Assembly: GCF_016427565.1 (NCBI RefSeq)
Contig: NZ_JAELXT010000015.1
Coordinates: 40,705-104,704 of the forward strand
Reading direction: 5' to 3'
From: Microvirga splendida
Lineage (GTDB): Bacteria > Pseudomonadota > Alphaproteobacteria > Rhizobiales > Beijerinckiaceae
DNA length: 64,000 nucleotides
The stretch's first letter is position 1, and each line of letters opens with the position of its first letter. The translations under genes were made by a program, and so were the position numbers. Positions 40,201-49,029 of this stretch are shown one piece after another. The notes beneath the pieces are model-generated. The model saw only the letters and a list, made by a program, of their open reading frames with translations. It had not been told where the DNA came from and did no database searches.

Positions 40201-40724
40201 TTCAGACCTGGGTCGAGTTCTGCCGCTCGGTGAAGGCAGGCAATTCCGTGGGAAAGGTTGCCGCCACCGTGCTCGACCGGCAGGAGCGCCGGACCAAGAC
40301 CGGCAACAAGATGGGCATTCTCATGCTCTCCGATCAGACCGGGCAGTACGAAGCCATCATCTTCTCCGAGGGCCTGATGCGGTTCCGCGAGGTGCTGGAG
40401 CCCGGCGCCGCCGTCGTCCTGATGCTGCAGGCCGGGATGGAGGGCGAAGAGGTGAGGGCGCGAATCGGCATCGCCGAGCCGCTGGAAGAGGCTCTCGCCA
40501 AGCACCAGAAGGGCATGCGGATCTTCCTGCGGGACGAGCGGCCTATTTCAAGCGTGCAGGAGCGCCTGAAAGCAAGAGGCGAGGGCGAGGTCTCGCTGGT
40601 CCTGATCCTGGATGAGGGCGACCGGGAAGTGGAGGTCAAGCTTCCCGGCAAGTACATGGCCTCGCCCCAGATCGCCGGTGCCCTCCGGGCCGTGCCGGGG
40701 GTGGTCGAAGTGCAGATGAATTGA
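37251..40724 (+). CDS. dnaE: DNA polymerase III subunit alpha (DnaE1)
   Basis: This is the catalytic subunit of the replicative polymerase. The N-terminal PHP domain starts FVHLHVHSSYSLLEGALKI; catalytic aspartates lie in PDFDIDFC (about D412 and D414). The tau-binding, HhH and OB-fold domains follow (VGKVAATVLDRQERRTKTG). At 1157 residues it is full-length and is the replicative DnaE1, not the SOS mutasome DnaE2. It follows the LexA-controlled small gene by 119 bases; whether it also responds to SOS is unknown. Confidence 0.96.
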   Translation: MARILQDIGFVHLHVHSSYSLLEGALKIAQLAKLAAADKQPALALTDTNNLFGALEFSEKMAGSGIQPIAGVQLSVCFEEADPVARVVPQPANIVLLAQNEEGYRNLMRLVSHAYFGVPLGENPRVAAPALSAHSEGLIALTGGFSGPLDCALRNGGRQDLAQARLDILKSAFGHQLYVEIQRHGLEDERLIEGELLTLADRNGLPVVAANEPFFSSSKDYEAHDALLAIAEGQIVSNPDRRRLSPEHHFKTRQQMMELFADLPDALQASVEIAMRCATRVRTRKPILPSFGTGPDAATLDEGEELQRQAEEGLAKRLAAHGPAPGLTEQDYRDRLAFEVGIIRKMQFPGYFLIVADFIKWAKDHDIPVGPGRGSGAGSLVAYALTITDLDPLRFSLLFERFLNPERVSMPDFDIDFCVDGRERVIQYVQQRYGEEQVAQIITFGTLLARGVLRDVGRVLEMPYGQVDKLTKLVPQNPANPVTLAQAIEGEPKLQAAIDEEPVVKRMLDIAQKLEGLHRHASTHAAGVVIGDRPLQELVPLYRDPKTGMRVTQYNMKWVEQAGLVKFDFLGLKTLTVLRTAVDLIRRKGIEVDLSALPLDDRKTYEMLQRGETVGVFQVESAGMRKALVEMETDRFEDIIALVALYRPGPMANIPVYCARKLGKDEHNKKDWYPHDKLEPILRETFGIIVYQEQVMEVAKVLSGYSLGDADLLRRAMGKKIKAEMDAQRERFVSGAKEGGLDKAKANEIFDLLAKFADYGFNKSHAAAYALVAFQTAYLKANHPVEFLAASMTLDLDNTDKLSEFRREVQRLGFKVIPPSINQSGVVFDVLYDAEGQGQILYALAAVKGVGRQAIESVVEARGDKPFKDLADFARRINPRMLNKRTLENLIAAGAFDELEPDRARACASIDAMMSLAQQSHEAANGGMMDMFGGVASADVQLRIGPYEPWPAAERLQREYDAVGFFLSGHPLDEYGDLLKKLRVQTWVEFCRSVKAGNSVGKVAATVLDRQERRTKTGNKMGILMLSDQTGQYEAIIFSEGLMRFREVLEPGAAVVLMLQAGMEGEEVRARIGIAEPLEEALAKHQKGMRIFLRDERPISSVQERLKARGEGEVSLVLILDEGDREVEVKLPGKYMASPQIAGALRAVPGVVEVQMN

Positions 40725-40789
40725 GGCGGTGCGGGAATCCTCGCCCGCACGTGGAGGGCGTCGGAAGTTTCGACGTTCTGTATTTGTTC

Positions 40790-40818
40790 TTGACAATCCT
40801 CCTAACCTCGGCTATACC
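40790..40818 (+). promoter_or_regulatory. Strong sigma70-type promoter upstream of rpsB
   Basis: TTGACA (40790-40795) is followed after 17 bases by TATACC (40813-40818). It lies 706 bases before the rpsB start, so the transcript has a very long leader. Confidence 0.75.
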
Positions 40819-40824
40819 TTGCCT

Positions 40825-41140
40825 TAGACCTGCCTCTAATGAGGGGCGCGCTCGCGAGGCGTCGCTGTGTGGAGGCAGGCACGGTCCCGTGATGCGGCCT
40901 CGCAAGCGGCATCGACGGGAGGCCCAGGCTGCGTGCCGGCGGTCGGAATCGGTTCAAGGCCCCCGTCGAGCAGACGGACAACGCCTTGAGCGGTCACCGG
41001 GCCGGCACCGCTTGTCCGCCTAAAGAAGCCGTGCGCGAAGAGGCATTCCGGCTCTTCCCTTTCACCATCACACATCGAGCCGGGCTGCCTGTCGCGCCAC
41101 CCTCGATTGCCCTTCAGGCTCGCAGCACCCGCTGCGGGCC
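40825..41140 (+). ncRNA. Candidate structured leader or small RNA upstream of rpsB
   Basis: From the predicted transcript start the sequence is rich in long-range pairing. CCTGCCTC (40829-40836) matches GAGGCAGG (40872-40879). GCACG (40879-40883) matches CGTGC (40932-40936), enclosing CCCGT/ACGGG and an ATGC/GGCAT stem. Then AGCGGT/ACCGCT and GAAGAG/CTCTTC follow. No recognised protein is encoded in these frames. It could be an autoregulatory r-protein leader for S2 or an independent RNA. The 3' end is not marked by a clear terminator. Confidence 0.45.
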
Positions 41141-41171
41141 CTGAGGTGCTGGTTCTTTGACAGAGAACGTC

Positions 41172-41340
41172 ATCCCGGACGGCAAAGCCGATCCGGGATC
41201 GAAAGACGAGTATAGCGCTGTCATCCTGGGGCGGCGCAGCCGAGCCCCGGATCCATAACCGCTGACGGTGCAGGAAAAGACGTGACGCCGATGCACATCC
41301 TGAAACGCTAGCGGTTATGGATCCCCGCCTGCGCGGGGAT
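41172..41340. repeat. Cluster of intergenic palindromes before rpsB (family C)
   Basis: ATCCCGGA...TCCGGGAT (41172-41199) is followed by ATCCTGGGGC...GCCCCGGAT (41223-41252). GGATCCATAACCGCT (41249-41263) pairs with AGCGGTTATGGATCC (41310-41324). A last hairpin ATCCCCGC-ctgc-GCGGGGAT lies at 41321-41340. GTCATCCCGG / GGATCCATAACC words recur at 55986-56085. Such elements are common in Rhizobiales intergenic DNA. Nothing clear is seen from 41341 to 41523 beyond the rpsB Shine-Dalgarno (GGAG). Confidence 0.75.
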
Positions 41341-41523
41341 GGCACCGAGGAGGAGACGGCGCCATGCCCCGACAGGAGAACGCCCCGCTTGCGTTTCCTC
41401 GCGTTTCCTCCTATATGCGCCCGCATCCCACACGCGGAATCCCCTCATGAGCTCATGAGGAACCCCCGGTGGCCGGAAGGGTCCGGTCCACTGTTCCGCG
41501 GAGGCTTAACCGGAGAATAGATT

Positions 41524-42549
41524 ATGGCGCTTCCCGATTTTTCGATGCGCAGCCTGCTTGAGGCTGGCGCTCACTTTGGCCACCAGGCCCACCGCTGGAA
41601 CCCGAAGATGGGTCAGTTCATCTTCGGCACCCGCAACAACATCCATATCATCGACCTCGCCCAGACGGTTCCGATGCTGCACCGCGCCCTCCAGGCCGTC
41701 AGCGACACGGTGGCCAAGGGCGGCCGCGTGCTCTTCGTCGGCACGAAGCGCCAGGCTTCCGACGCGGTTGCCGATGCGGCCAAGCGTTCGGCCCAGTACT
41801 ACGTGAACTCCCGCTGGCTCGGCGGCATGCTGACCAACTGGAAGACCATCTCCGGCTCGATCTCCCGCCTGCGCAAGGTCGACGAGATCCTCGCCGGCGG
41901 CGGCCAGGGCCTCACGAAGAAAGAGCGCCTCATGCTTGCCCGCGAGAAGGAAAAGCTCGAGCGCGCTCTCGGCGGCATCAAGGACATGGGCGGCACGCCC
42001 GACCTGATCTTCGTCATCGACACCAACAAGGAGCAGCTGGCGATCCAGGAGGCCAAGCGCCTCGGCATCCCGGTGGCGGCCATCGTCGATACGAACTGCG
42101 ATCCGGACGGCATTACCTTCCCGGTCCCGGCCAACGACGACGCCGGCCGTGCGATCTCGCTCTATTGCGATCTGGTTGCCCGCGCTGCCCTCGACGGCAT
42201 CTCCCGCGGCGCCGGTGACATGGGCATCGACATCGGTGCTTCCGAGAACCCGATGGCTGAAGAGCTTCCGGCCAACGACACGGCTGCTGCTCCCGCTTAT
42301 GAGGGCGAGCAGTTCGAGCGTCTGGCGGCTCCCCGCGGCGCTCCGGACGACCTGACCAAGCTCAACGGCGTTGGCCCGCAGCTCGAGAAGAAGCTCAACG
42401 AGGCCGGCATCTTCCACTACTGGCAACTCGCTGCCATGCAGCCGGCCGATGCCGCCCAGCTCGACAAGGACCTGAAGCTGAACGGCCGTCTCGAGCGCGA
42501 TGGCTGGATCAACCAGGCCCGCTCGATGATCGAAGCCGCTGCTGCGTAA
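41524..42549 (+). CDS. rpsB: 30S ribosomal protein S2 with C-terminal extension
   Basis: S2 is needed for 30S assembly and S1 recruitment. The core (about residues 1-250) starts [26 protein letters not shown], then [11 protein letters not shown] and [15 protein letters not shown]. At 341 residues it exceeds E. coli S2 (241). After an acidic linker the tail [22 protein letters not shown] resembles a helix-hairpin-helix fold, seen in rhizobial S2 proteins. The ATG has GGAG upstream. It forms the conserved rpsB-tsf-pyrH-frr set. Confidence 0.95.
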   Translation: MALPDFSMRSLLEAGAHFGHQAHRWNPKMGQFIFGTRNNIHIIDLAQTVPMLHRALQAVSDTVAKGGRVLFVGTKRQASDAVADAAKRSAQYYVNSRWLGGMLTNWKTISGSISRLRKVDEILAGGGQGLTKKERLMLAREKEKLERALGGIKDMGGTPDLIFVIDTNKEQLAIQEAKRLGIPVAAIVDTNCDPDGITFPVPANDDAGRAISLYCDLVARAALDGISRGAGDMGIDIGASENPMAEELPANDTAAAPAYEGEQFERLAAPRGAPDDLTKLNGVGPQLEKKLNEAGIFHYWQLAAMQPADAAQLDKDLKLNGRLERDGWINQARSMIEAAAA

Positions 42550-42592
42550 GCCTTACGGCGCCGCATCTGCAGCGCCGCTTGAACGAATGATC

Positions 42593-42621
42593 GAGCCCGG
42601 CGTTCCACGAGCGCCGGGCTC
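42593..42621 (+). other. Perfect 10-bp hairpin in the rpsB-tsf spacer
   Basis: GAGCCCGGCG (42593-42602) and CGCCGGGCTC (42612-42621) pair around a nine-base loop, followed by CCTCT rather than a U-run. It could be a pause or processing site that sets the S2:EF-Ts ratio. Confidence 0.6.
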
Positions 42622-42653
42622 CCTCTATGCGTAAACCTTTGAAAGGAACAGCC

Positions 42654-43583
42654 ATGGCGAACATTACCGCTGCGATGGTGAAAGAGCTGCGCGAGACGAC
42701 CAGCGCCGGCATGATGGACTGCAAGGCCGCCCTCGCCGAGACCAACGGCGACATGGAGGCCGCGATCGACTGGCTCCGCAAGAAGGGCCTCTCGAAGGCC
42801 GCCAAGAAGGCCGGCCGCGTGGCCGCCGAGGGCCTCGTGGCCGTCGAATCGTCGGGCCACACCGCGACGATTCTCGAGGTGAACTCCGAGACCGACTTCG
42901 TCGCGCGCAACGACGGGTTCCAGGCCTTCGTCCGCGAAGCCGCCAAGATCGGCCTCAACGGCAACGGCACCATGGAGTCGCTCGAAGCCGCGACCTTCCC
43001 CGGCTCGTCCACGACCGTGAAGGATCGTCTGCAGGAGCTCATCGCCACCATCGGCGAGAACATGACCCTGCGTCGCGTCGCGAAGCTCGAAGTCTCGAAG
43101 GGCGTGATCGCCACCTATGTCCACAACGCCGTGACCGAGGGCCTCGGCAAGATCGGCGTGCTGGTGGCGCTCGAGTCCGAGGGTGACGTGACCGTTCTCA
43201 GCAACCTCGGCCGCCAGATCGCCATGCACGTGGCCGCCACGAACCCGGTGGCTCTCGATGCCTCCGGCGTCGACCAGGCGACCGTCGAGCGCGAGAGCGC
43301 GATCCTGCGCGACAAGAATGCCGGCAAGCCGGACCACGTCATGCAGAAGATCATCGAGAGCGGCCTGAAGAGCTACTTCAAGGAAGTCACGCTCCTCGAG
43401 CAGCCCTTCGTGCACGATCCGTCCAAGACCGTGACCCAGGTGCTCAAGGAAGCCGAGTCCAAGGCCGGCAAGCCGGTCACCCTCAAGGCCTTCGTCCGCT
43501 ATGCCCTCGGCGAGGGCATCGAGAAGGAGGAGGCTCCGGACTTCGCGGCGGAAGTCGCCGCCCAGGCCGGTCTCAAGGCCTAA
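42654..43583 (+). CDS. tsf: Elongation factor Ts
   Basis: EF-Ts is the nucleotide exchange factor for EF-Tu. The N-terminal UBA-like domain ([40 protein letters not shown]) and the core with [13 protein letters not shown] are present. At 309 residues it is standard. I chose ATG 42654 with GAAAGGA at 42641-42647; the in-frame upstream ATG lies within the spacer and lacks support. Confidence 0.96.
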   Translation: MANITAAMVKELRETTSAGMMDCKAALAETNGDMEAAIDWLRKKGLSKAAKKAGRVAAEGLVAVESSGHTATILEVNSETDFVARNDGFQAFVREAAKIGLNGNGTMESLEAATFPGSSTTVKDRLQELIATIGENMTLRRVAKLEVSKGVIATYVHNAVTEGLGKIGVLVALESEGDVTVLSNLGRQIAMHVAATNPVALDASGVDQATVERESAILRDKNAGKPDHVMQKIIESGLKSYFKEVTLLEQPFVHDPSKTVTQVLKEAESKAGKPVTLKAFVRYALGEGIEKEEAPDFAAEVAAQAGLKA

Positions 43584-43596
43584 ATCGACCTTAAGC

Positions 43597-43624
43597 AAAA
43601 CGGCGGCTCCTCAGCCGCCGTTTT
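43597..43624 (+). terminator. Intrinsic terminator after tsf
   Basis: AAAACGGCGGCT (43597-43608), loop CCTC, and AGCCGCCGTTTT (43613-43624) form a perfect 12-base-pair stem ending in four U plus C. It probably terminates much of the rpsB-tsf transcript and makes pyrH onward less expressed. Confidence 0.85.
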
Positions 43625-43655
43625 CATGAGAGGGTTCGAAACGAAAGGTCTGACG

Positions 43656-44369
43656 ATGACAACATTCCGGCGCGTCCTGGTGAAGCTCTCGGGTGAGGCT
43701 CTGATGGCCCCCGACGGCTATTGGCTCGATCCTCAGACCCTGTCCTCCCTGGCGGAGGATTTGGCCCAGGCCACCCGCGCCGGGTTCGAGATCGCTGTCG
43801 TCATCGGCGGCGGCAACATCATCCGGGGCGCCCGCATGAGCGCCGCCGGCTGGATCGACCGCCCCACGGCGGACTCCATGGGCATGCTCGGCACGGTCAT
43901 GAACTCGCTGGCCATCGAGACGGCCCTAAACGCCGCCGGCGTTCCGGCCCGCACCATGTCGGCCGTCTCCATGCCGACGATCTGCGAGACCTATGCCCGC
44001 CAGCCCGCCCTCCATCACCTCGACAAGGGGCAGGTGGTGGTTCTCGCCGGCGGCACCGGCAACCCGTTCTTCACCACGGATACCGCCGCCGTCCTGCGCG
44101 CCGCCGAACTGCGTTGCGATGCGGTGCTCAAGGCCACCCAGGTGGACGGCGTCTATTCGGCCGATCCCAAGAAGGATCCGACTGCGGTTCGATTCGACCG
44201 GCTGACCCATGACGAGGCCATTGCCAAGGATCTCAAGGTCATGGACACGGCCGCCTTCGCCCTGGCTCGTGAGAGCCGGCTGTCGATCATCGTGGGCTCC
44301 GTGCACGCTCCCAGCTCCGTGACCGCTCTTCTCCAGGGGAAAGTGCCCTCTACAGTCGTCGCCCCTTGA
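43656..44369 (+). CDS. pyrH: UMP kinase
   Basis: PyrH phosphorylates UMP to UDP and is of the amino-acid-kinase fold, unlike eukaryotic UMP kinases. It shows VLVKLSGEALM near the N-terminus, VIGGGNIIRGA, GTVMNSLAIETAL and AGGTGNPFFTTDTAAVLRAAE. ATG 43656 (MTTFRRVLVKLSG) gives 237 residues; an upstream in-frame ATG at 43626 lies within the terminator's downstream edge and is less likely. Confidence 0.95.
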   Translation: MTTFRRVLVKLSGEALMAPDGYWLDPQTLSSLAEDLAQATRAGFEIAVVIGGGNIIRGARMSAAGWIDRPTADSMGMLGTVMNSLAIETALNAAGVPARTMSAVSMPTICETYARQPALHHLDKGQVVVLAGGTGNPFFTTDTAAVLRAAELRCDAVLKATQVDGVYSADPKKDPTAVRFDRLTHDEAIAKDLKVMDTAAFALARESRLSIIVGSVHAPSSVTALLQGKVPSTVVAP

Positions 44370-44440
44370 TCCAGGGGCCTTGATGCTGGACCTTGGGGAG
44401 CGTAAGCCCGTTTAGATAGTTCGCGTAAGGGACAAAACTG

Positions 44441-45001
44441 ATGGCTACGACCTTTGATATCGCCGATGTGAAGCGCCGCATGCAGGGCGCCATCAACGCC
44501 TTCAAGAACGACCTGGCCAGCCTCAGGACCGGGCGTGCCTCCCCGAACCTGCTCGATCCGATCCAGATCGACGCCTATGGCGCATCGATGCCGATTTCGC
44601 AGGTGGCCACCGTCAACGTGCCGGAGCCGCGCCTGCTCAGCGTCCAGGTTTGGGACCGGGGCATGGTGGCTGCCGTGGAGAAGGCAATCCGCGAGTCGGA
44701 CCTGGGCCTCAATCCCCAGACGGAGGGCCAGGTGATCCGCCTGCGCATCCCCGAGATGAACGAGCAGCGCCGCAAGGAAATGGTGAAGGTGGCGCACAAA
44801 TACGCCGAAGAGGCGAAGATTGCCGTTCGCCACGTCCGCCGCGACGGTCTCGACCTCCTCAAGAAACTTGAGAAGGACAGTGCAATCAGCGAGGATGACG
44901 GCAAGCGTCATGCCGAGCAGGTTCAGAAGGCGACGGATCAGTTCGTGGCCGAGATCGACACTGTTCTGGACGCCAAGGAAAAGGAAATCATGCACGTCTG
45001 A
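44441..45001 (+). CDS. frr: Ribosome recycling factor
   Basis: Frr splits post-termination ribosomes together with EF-G. It is a 186-residue tRNA-mimic with [20 protein letters not shown], the basic [20 protein letters not shown] and [17 protein letters not shown] segment ([20 protein letters not shown]). Length and motifs are standard. It is part of the pyrH-frr-uppS-cdsA-dxr string, all on the plus strand. Confidence 0.97.
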   Translation: MATTFDIADVKRRMQGAINAFKNDLASLRTGRASPNLLDPIQIDAYGASMPISQVATVNVPEPRLLSVQVWDRGMVAAVEKAIRESDLGLNPQTEGQVIRLRIPEMNEQRRKEMVKVAHKYAEEAKIAVRHVRRDGLDLLKKLEKDSAISEDDGKRHAEQVQKATDQFVAEIDTVLDAKEKEIMHV

Positions 45002-45031
45002 TCCTTCAGGCGTGCATTGGAACAGGACATC

Positions 45032-45799
45032 ATGAGCGGCGAAGCCAAACGGGTGGATCCAGGCTTTGCCTGCAGGGAAGCAGGCGAGGGGATGCCGGCT
45101 CACGTTGCCATCATCATGGATGGGAATGGCCGTTGGGCGGCCCAACGGGGCCTGCCTCGCTTCGAAGGGCACCGGCGCGGTGTCGAGGCGATCCGCCGTG
45201 CCGTGCGCACGGCTGGAGTCCTGGGGATCCGCTACCTGACCGTCTACAGCTTCTCCGCCGAAAACTGGCGGCGCCCGGCTGACGAGGTCTCCGATCTCAT
45301 GGGGCTTCTCAAGCGCTTTGTCCGGCACGATCTGGCCGAGCTCCACGCCAACAACATCCGGGTCCGGATCATCGGCGAGCGGGAGGGGCTTGCCTCCGAC
45401 ATCCGCCTCCTTCTGGATGAGGCGGAGCAGCTCACCCGCTCCAACACGGGCCTGACCCTGGTGATTGCCTTCAACTACGGCGGGCGGCAGGAGATCGTCA
45501 GCGCCATGAGGGCGCTGGCCCGGCAAGTGAAGGAAGGCAGCCTCGATCCGGCCGATATCGACATGGACACGGTGGGGGCGGCTCTCGACACCCATGGCAT
45601 CCCGGACCCGGATCTGGTCATCAGGACCTCGGGGGAGCAACGGGTCTCCAACTTCCTGACCTGGCAGACGGCCTATTCGGAGTTCGTCTTCCTGCCCTGC
45701 TATTGGCCCGACTTCGACGAAGCCGCGTTCAAATCCGCTATCGATGAGTATTGCAGGCGCGACCGTCGCTTCGGCGGGCTGAGCGCCCGGGCTGTCTGA
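45032..45799 (+). CDS. uppS: Di-trans,poly-cis-undecaprenyl-diphosphate synthase
   Basis: UppS builds the C55 lipid carrier used for peptidoglycan and LPS from isoprenyl diphosphates. The signature [19 protein letters not shown] with catalytic Asp is near the N-terminus; [14 protein letters not shown] and [20 protein letters not shown] follow. I chose ATG 45032 with AGGA five bases upstream; an in-frame TTG at 45017 is less likely. 255 residues. cdsA starts two bases past the stop. Confidence 0.95.
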   Translation: MSGEAKRVDPGFACREAGEGMPAHVAIIMDGNGRWAAQRGLPRFEGHRRGVEAIRRAVRTAGVLGIRYLTVYSFSAENWRRPADEVSDLMGLLKRFVRHDLAELHANNIRVRIIGEREGLASDIRLLLDEAEQLTRSNTGLTLVIAFNYGGRQEIVSAMRALARQVKEGSLDPADIDMDTVGAALDTHGIPDPDLVIRTSGEQRVSNFLTWQTAYSEFVFLPCYWPDFDEAAFKSAIDEYCRRDRRFGGLSARAV

Positions 45800-45801
45800 C
45801 G

Positions 45802-46656
45802 ATGGTTGCGGACGAAGGCTCATCGGCGCCTCACCCCAAGCCGGCCCCTTCCAAAGAGCTGACGACCAGGGTTTTCTCGGCCCTCGTCATGGTGACCGCC
45901 GCGCTTCTGACGGCCTATTGGGGCGGCTGGCCCTTCGCCCTGTTCTGGCTGGCGGCTGGAATCGCAATCATGGTGGAATGGACCGACATGACGGGGATCG
46001 AGCCCCGCCGTCCGGTCCAGGCCATTCTCGGTCTGGGCCTTGCCGGGCTGACGCTTCTCTTCCTGCTCGGCGCCGAGCTTTGGCTTTCCGTCGCCGTAAG
46101 CCTTGCCTTCCTGGCGGCTACCGCTTTTGCAGTGCATGGCGGTCAGAACAAGCTTTGGGCCGTCTCCAGCTTCGTCTATGCGCTGCCCATCGTTCTCATT
46201 CCTCCAATCGTGCGCGATCATCCCGATCTCGGCATCCTCGGTCTGCTCTGGATGTTCGCCGTGGTCTGGGCCACTGACATCGCAGCCTACTTCACGGGCC
46301 GCACCTTCGGGGGGCCGAAGCTCTGCCCGCCCATCAGTCCGAAGAAAACCTGGTCCGGCTTCATCGGCGGCGTCGTTGCCGCAACGCTGGGCGGCATTCT
46401 CGTGGCGTGGGTCGGCCAGCACTATGGCGCCGCCTTGCCCTTCACGCTCGCCGGGATTGCCGCATTGTCCATCGTGGCGTCCATTGCCAGTCAGGTGGGC
46501 GACCTCGGGGAATCGGCGCTCAAGCGCCATTGCCAGGTCAAGGATTCGAGCCATCTCATCCCCGGTCATGGCGGCGTCATGGATCGGCTGGACGGCTTCT
46601 GGGCTGTCTGCCTCGTCGTCGCCCTTGTTCTTCTGACCCTCGACTCCACCTCATAG
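45802..46656 (+). CDS. cdsA: Phosphatidate cytidylyltransferase
   Basis: CdsA makes CDP-diacylglycerol, the branch-point of phospholipid synthesis, at the inner membrane. It has about eight transmembrane segments and the C-terminal signature ESALKRHCQVKDSSHLIPGH followed by GGVMDRLD. ATG 45802 gives 284 residues; the frame is open back into uppS but that part is not family sequence. dxr starts 6 bases after the stop. Confidence 0.94.
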   Translation: MVADEGSSAPHPKPAPSKELTTRVFSALVMVTAALLTAYWGGWPFALFWLAAGIAIMVEWTDMTGIEPRRPVQAILGLGLAGLTLLFLLGAELWLSVAVSLAFLAATAFAVHGGQNKLWAVSSFVYALPIVLIPPIVRDHPDLGILGLLWMFAVVWATDIAAYFTGRTFGGPKLCPPISPKKTWSGFIGGVVAATLGGILVAWVGQHYGAALPFTLAGIAALSIVASIASQVGDLGESALKRHCQVKDSSHLIPGHGGVMDRLDGFWAVCLVVALVLLTLDSTS

Positions 46657-46662
46657 GCCTCG

Positions 46663-47847
46663 ATGACCCGTTCCCTCACGATCCTTGGAGCAACCGGCTC
46701 AATCGGCCGGTCGACCGCCGATGTGGTGCTGGCTCACCGCGACGAATTCAGGGTCGAGGCAGTTGTCGGCGGGCGCGACGCACTGGCTCTGGCGGAAACG
46801 GCCCGACGTCTCGGAGCAAAATTCGCGGCCCTGGCCGACGAGCGCGGAGGCGAGGCTCTGCGGCAGGCGCTCTCCGGCACTGGGATCGGGAGCGGAGCGG
46901 GGCAGGCCGCTGTCCTGGAGGCCGCCGAGCGCGATGCCGACATTGTCCTCGCGGCCATCAGCGGAACCGCCGGCTTGGCGCCGACCCATGCAGCGCTGAA
47001 GCCGGGACGGCGGATCGCCCTGGCCAACAAGGAGAGCCTTGTCTGCGCCGGCGATGCTTTCATGGCCGATGCTCGCCGCTTCAATGTCGAGATCATGCCG
47101 GTCGATTCCGAGCACAATGCCCTGGAGCACGCGTTGGCTGCCGGCCTCAATCGGGATGTGGAAAAGGCAATCATCACCGCCTCGGGCGGTCCATTCCGGA
47201 CCTGGTCCAGGGAGCGGATCGCGAAAGCCGGCGCCAAGGAGGCTTCGGCCCATCCGGTCTGGTCCATGGGATCGAAGATCAACATCGACTCCGCCACCCT
47301 GATGAACAAGGGCCTCGAATTGATCGAGGCTCACCACCTGTTCGGCCTCGGAGCAGAGCGCCTCGACGTCTTGGTCCACCCGGAGGCCATCGTCCACGGC
47401 CTGGTTCAATGGACCGACGGTGTCGTGACCGCAGGGCTTGCCCTGCCGGACATGAAGGTCCCCATCGCCAATGCGCTCCGGGGCGACGGGCGCCTGAGGA
47501 TGGAACTGCCTCGTCTCGATCTTGCCGCGATTGGCCGTTTAAGCTTCGAGCGGCCCGATGAGGCTCGTTTCCCGTGCCTGTCCCTGGCGAAGGCAGCTCT
47601 CAGGGCCGGAGGGGCGATGCCCACGATCCTGAATGCCGCCAACGAGATCGCCGTCGAGGCCTATATGGCAGGCGCGATTGGATTTTATGATATTTCCGAG
47701 ATAGTTGAGAAGGTTTGCTCGACTTTTTCCGGAAGGCAGATGTCAACGCCGTCGACCGTCGCCGAGGCCCTGGCCATCGATCAGGAGGCCCGGCAGACGG
47801 CACGCAGGCTCATTCCAGCCTCTGTCGAAGCCGCGCGGGTTCGATAG
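46663..47847 (+). CDS. dxr: 1-deoxy-D-xylulose 5-phosphate reductoisomerase
   Basis: Dxr catalyses the first committed step of the MEP isoprenoid pathway, feeding UppS upstream. The NADPH motif GATGSIGRSTADVV opens the protein; metal and substrate sites lie in MPVDSEHNALEHAL and ITASGGPFRTW with SMGSKINIDSATLMNKGLEL. At 394 residues it is standard. Short gaps on both sides support one operon. Confidence 0.96.
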   Translation: MTRSLTILGATGSIGRSTADVVLAHRDEFRVEAVVGGRDALALAETARRLGAKFAALADERGGEALRQALSGTGIGSGAGQAAVLEAAERDADIVLAAISGTAGLAPTHAALKPGRRIALANKESLVCAGDAFMADARRFNVEIMPVDSEHNALEHALAAGLNRDVEKAIITASGGPFRTWSRERIAKAGAKEASAHPVWSMGSKINIDSATLMNKGLELIEAHHLFGLGAERLDVLVHPEAIVHGLVQWTDGVVTAGLALPDMKVPIANALRGDGRLRMELPRLDLAAIGRLSFERPDEARFPCLSLAKAALRAGGAMPTILNAANEIAVEAYMAGAIGFYDISEIVEKVCSTFSGRQMSTPSTVAEALAIDQEARQTARRLIPASVEAARVR

Positions 47848-47865
47848 GGCGCGAAAGGAACACAG

Positions 47866-49029
47866 ATGGACTATGTCTCGATGATCGGCGGTGCGACAGG
47901 TTCCCTGTTCCTCACCCTGATCTCTTTCCTCGTGGTGCTCACGGTGGTCGTCTTCATCCACGAATTCGGCCATTTCTGGGTCGGCCGGCTGTGCGGGGTC
48001 GGCGTGACGGCCTTCTCCATCGGGTTCGGGCGAGAGTTGGTGGGCTGGACGGACAAGAAGGGAACGCGGTGGAAGATCTCCGCCATTCCCCTGGGCGGCT
48101 ACGTGAAGTTCGTCGGCGATCTCAACGCCGCCAGCGTCCCGGACCAGAACGAGCTCGATCGGATGCCGGCGGAGCAGCGCTCCATCAGCTTCCCCCACCA
48201 GAGCGTCGCCAAGCGGGCTGCTATCGTGGCGGCCGGGCCGATTGCCAACTTCATCTTGGCGATCGCCATCTTTGCGGGCTTCAACTACTTCAACGGACGG
48301 GCGGTTCTGGAGCCCAGGATCGAAGCGGTCCAGCCGGGCAGCGCAGCCGAGAGGGCTGGTTTTCAGCCGAAGGACCTGATTCTGACCGTCGATGGCAGGA
48401 GCATACAGACCTTCGCCGACATGCAGCTCATCGTCAGTTCCAGCGCGGGCGAGCCCCTCGCTTTCACGGTGGACCGCAATGGAGAAACCGTTGCCCTGAC
48501 GGCAACGCCGAATTTCGTCGAGCGGACCAGTCCTTTCGGCAAGCAGCGGATCGGTCTGCTGGGTGTTGAGGCCTCCCGTGACCCCTCGGCGATCAAGCGC
48601 CTGACCTATTCGCCCTGGGGAGCCCTGAAGGCCGCTGTGGTCGAGACCTGGAACCTGGTCGAGCGGACGATCAACTTCATCCGGCGTCTCGTGTTGGGGG
48701 TGGAATCGGCCGATCAGCTCTCAGGGCCTATCGGAATCGCCCGGGCGTCCGGTGTCGCCTTCGACATCGGCGGGGTCTACAGCCTTGTCAGCCTCATCGG
48801 CTTCATGTCGGTCTCGATTGGCCTCATTAACCTTTTTCCCATTCCCCTGCTGGATGGGGGCCACCTTCTGTTCTATGCCATTGAGGCTGTTCGCGGCCGT
48901 CCTCTGAGCGAAAAAGCCCAGGAAATCGGCTTCAGAATCGGGTTTGCCCTGGTGGCGATGCTCATGTTGTTCGCCACTTGGAATGATCTTGTTCACCTTG
49001 GCACCAGTTTTATGAGCCCGGGATCGTGA
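47866..49029 (+). CDS. rseP: RIP metalloprotease RseP (site-2 protease)
   Basis: RseP is an intramembrane zinc protease that cleaves anti-sigma factors and signal-peptide remnants. The HEFGH motif (H32-H36) is in TM1, the PDZ domain is at about residues 120-220 (AERAGFQPKDLILTVDGRSI) and the second zinc ligand is in PLLDGGHLLFY. At 387 residues it is standard, with a single obvious PDZ. It lies between dxr and bamA, its usual place. Confidence 0.95.
   Translation: MDYVSMIGGATGSLFLTLISFLVVLTVVVFIHEFGHFWVGRLCGVGVTAFSIGFGRELVGWTDKKGTRWKISAIPLGGYVKFVGDLNAASVPDQNELDRMPAEQRSISFPHQSVAKRAAIVAAGPIANFILAIAIFAGFNYFNGRAVLEPRIEAVQPGSAAERAGFQPKDLILTVDGRSIQTFADMQLIVSSSAGEPLAFTVDRNGETVALTATPNFVERTSPFGKQRIGLLGVEASRDPSAIKRLTYSPWGALKAAVVETWNLVERTINFIRRLVLGVESADQLSGPIGIARASGVAFDIGGVYSLVSLIGFMSVSIGLINLFPIPLLDGGHLLFYAIEAVRGRPLSEKAQEIGFRIGFALVAMLMLFATWNDLVHLGTSFMSPGS

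Noticed and set aside
37251..40724. dnaE as the SOS mutasome gene dnaE2
   Set aside because: The LexA boxes upstream prompted the idea, but length (1157 residues), PHP domain, and absence of imuA/imuB neighbours indicate the replicative DnaE1. The boxes are positioned to control the small peptide gene.
40721..41023. 100-codon frame downstream of dnaE as a protein gene
   Set aside because: It begins inside the dnaE stop region, crosses the promoter, and its product is Arg-rich with no recognisable family. The structured-leader reading is preferred.
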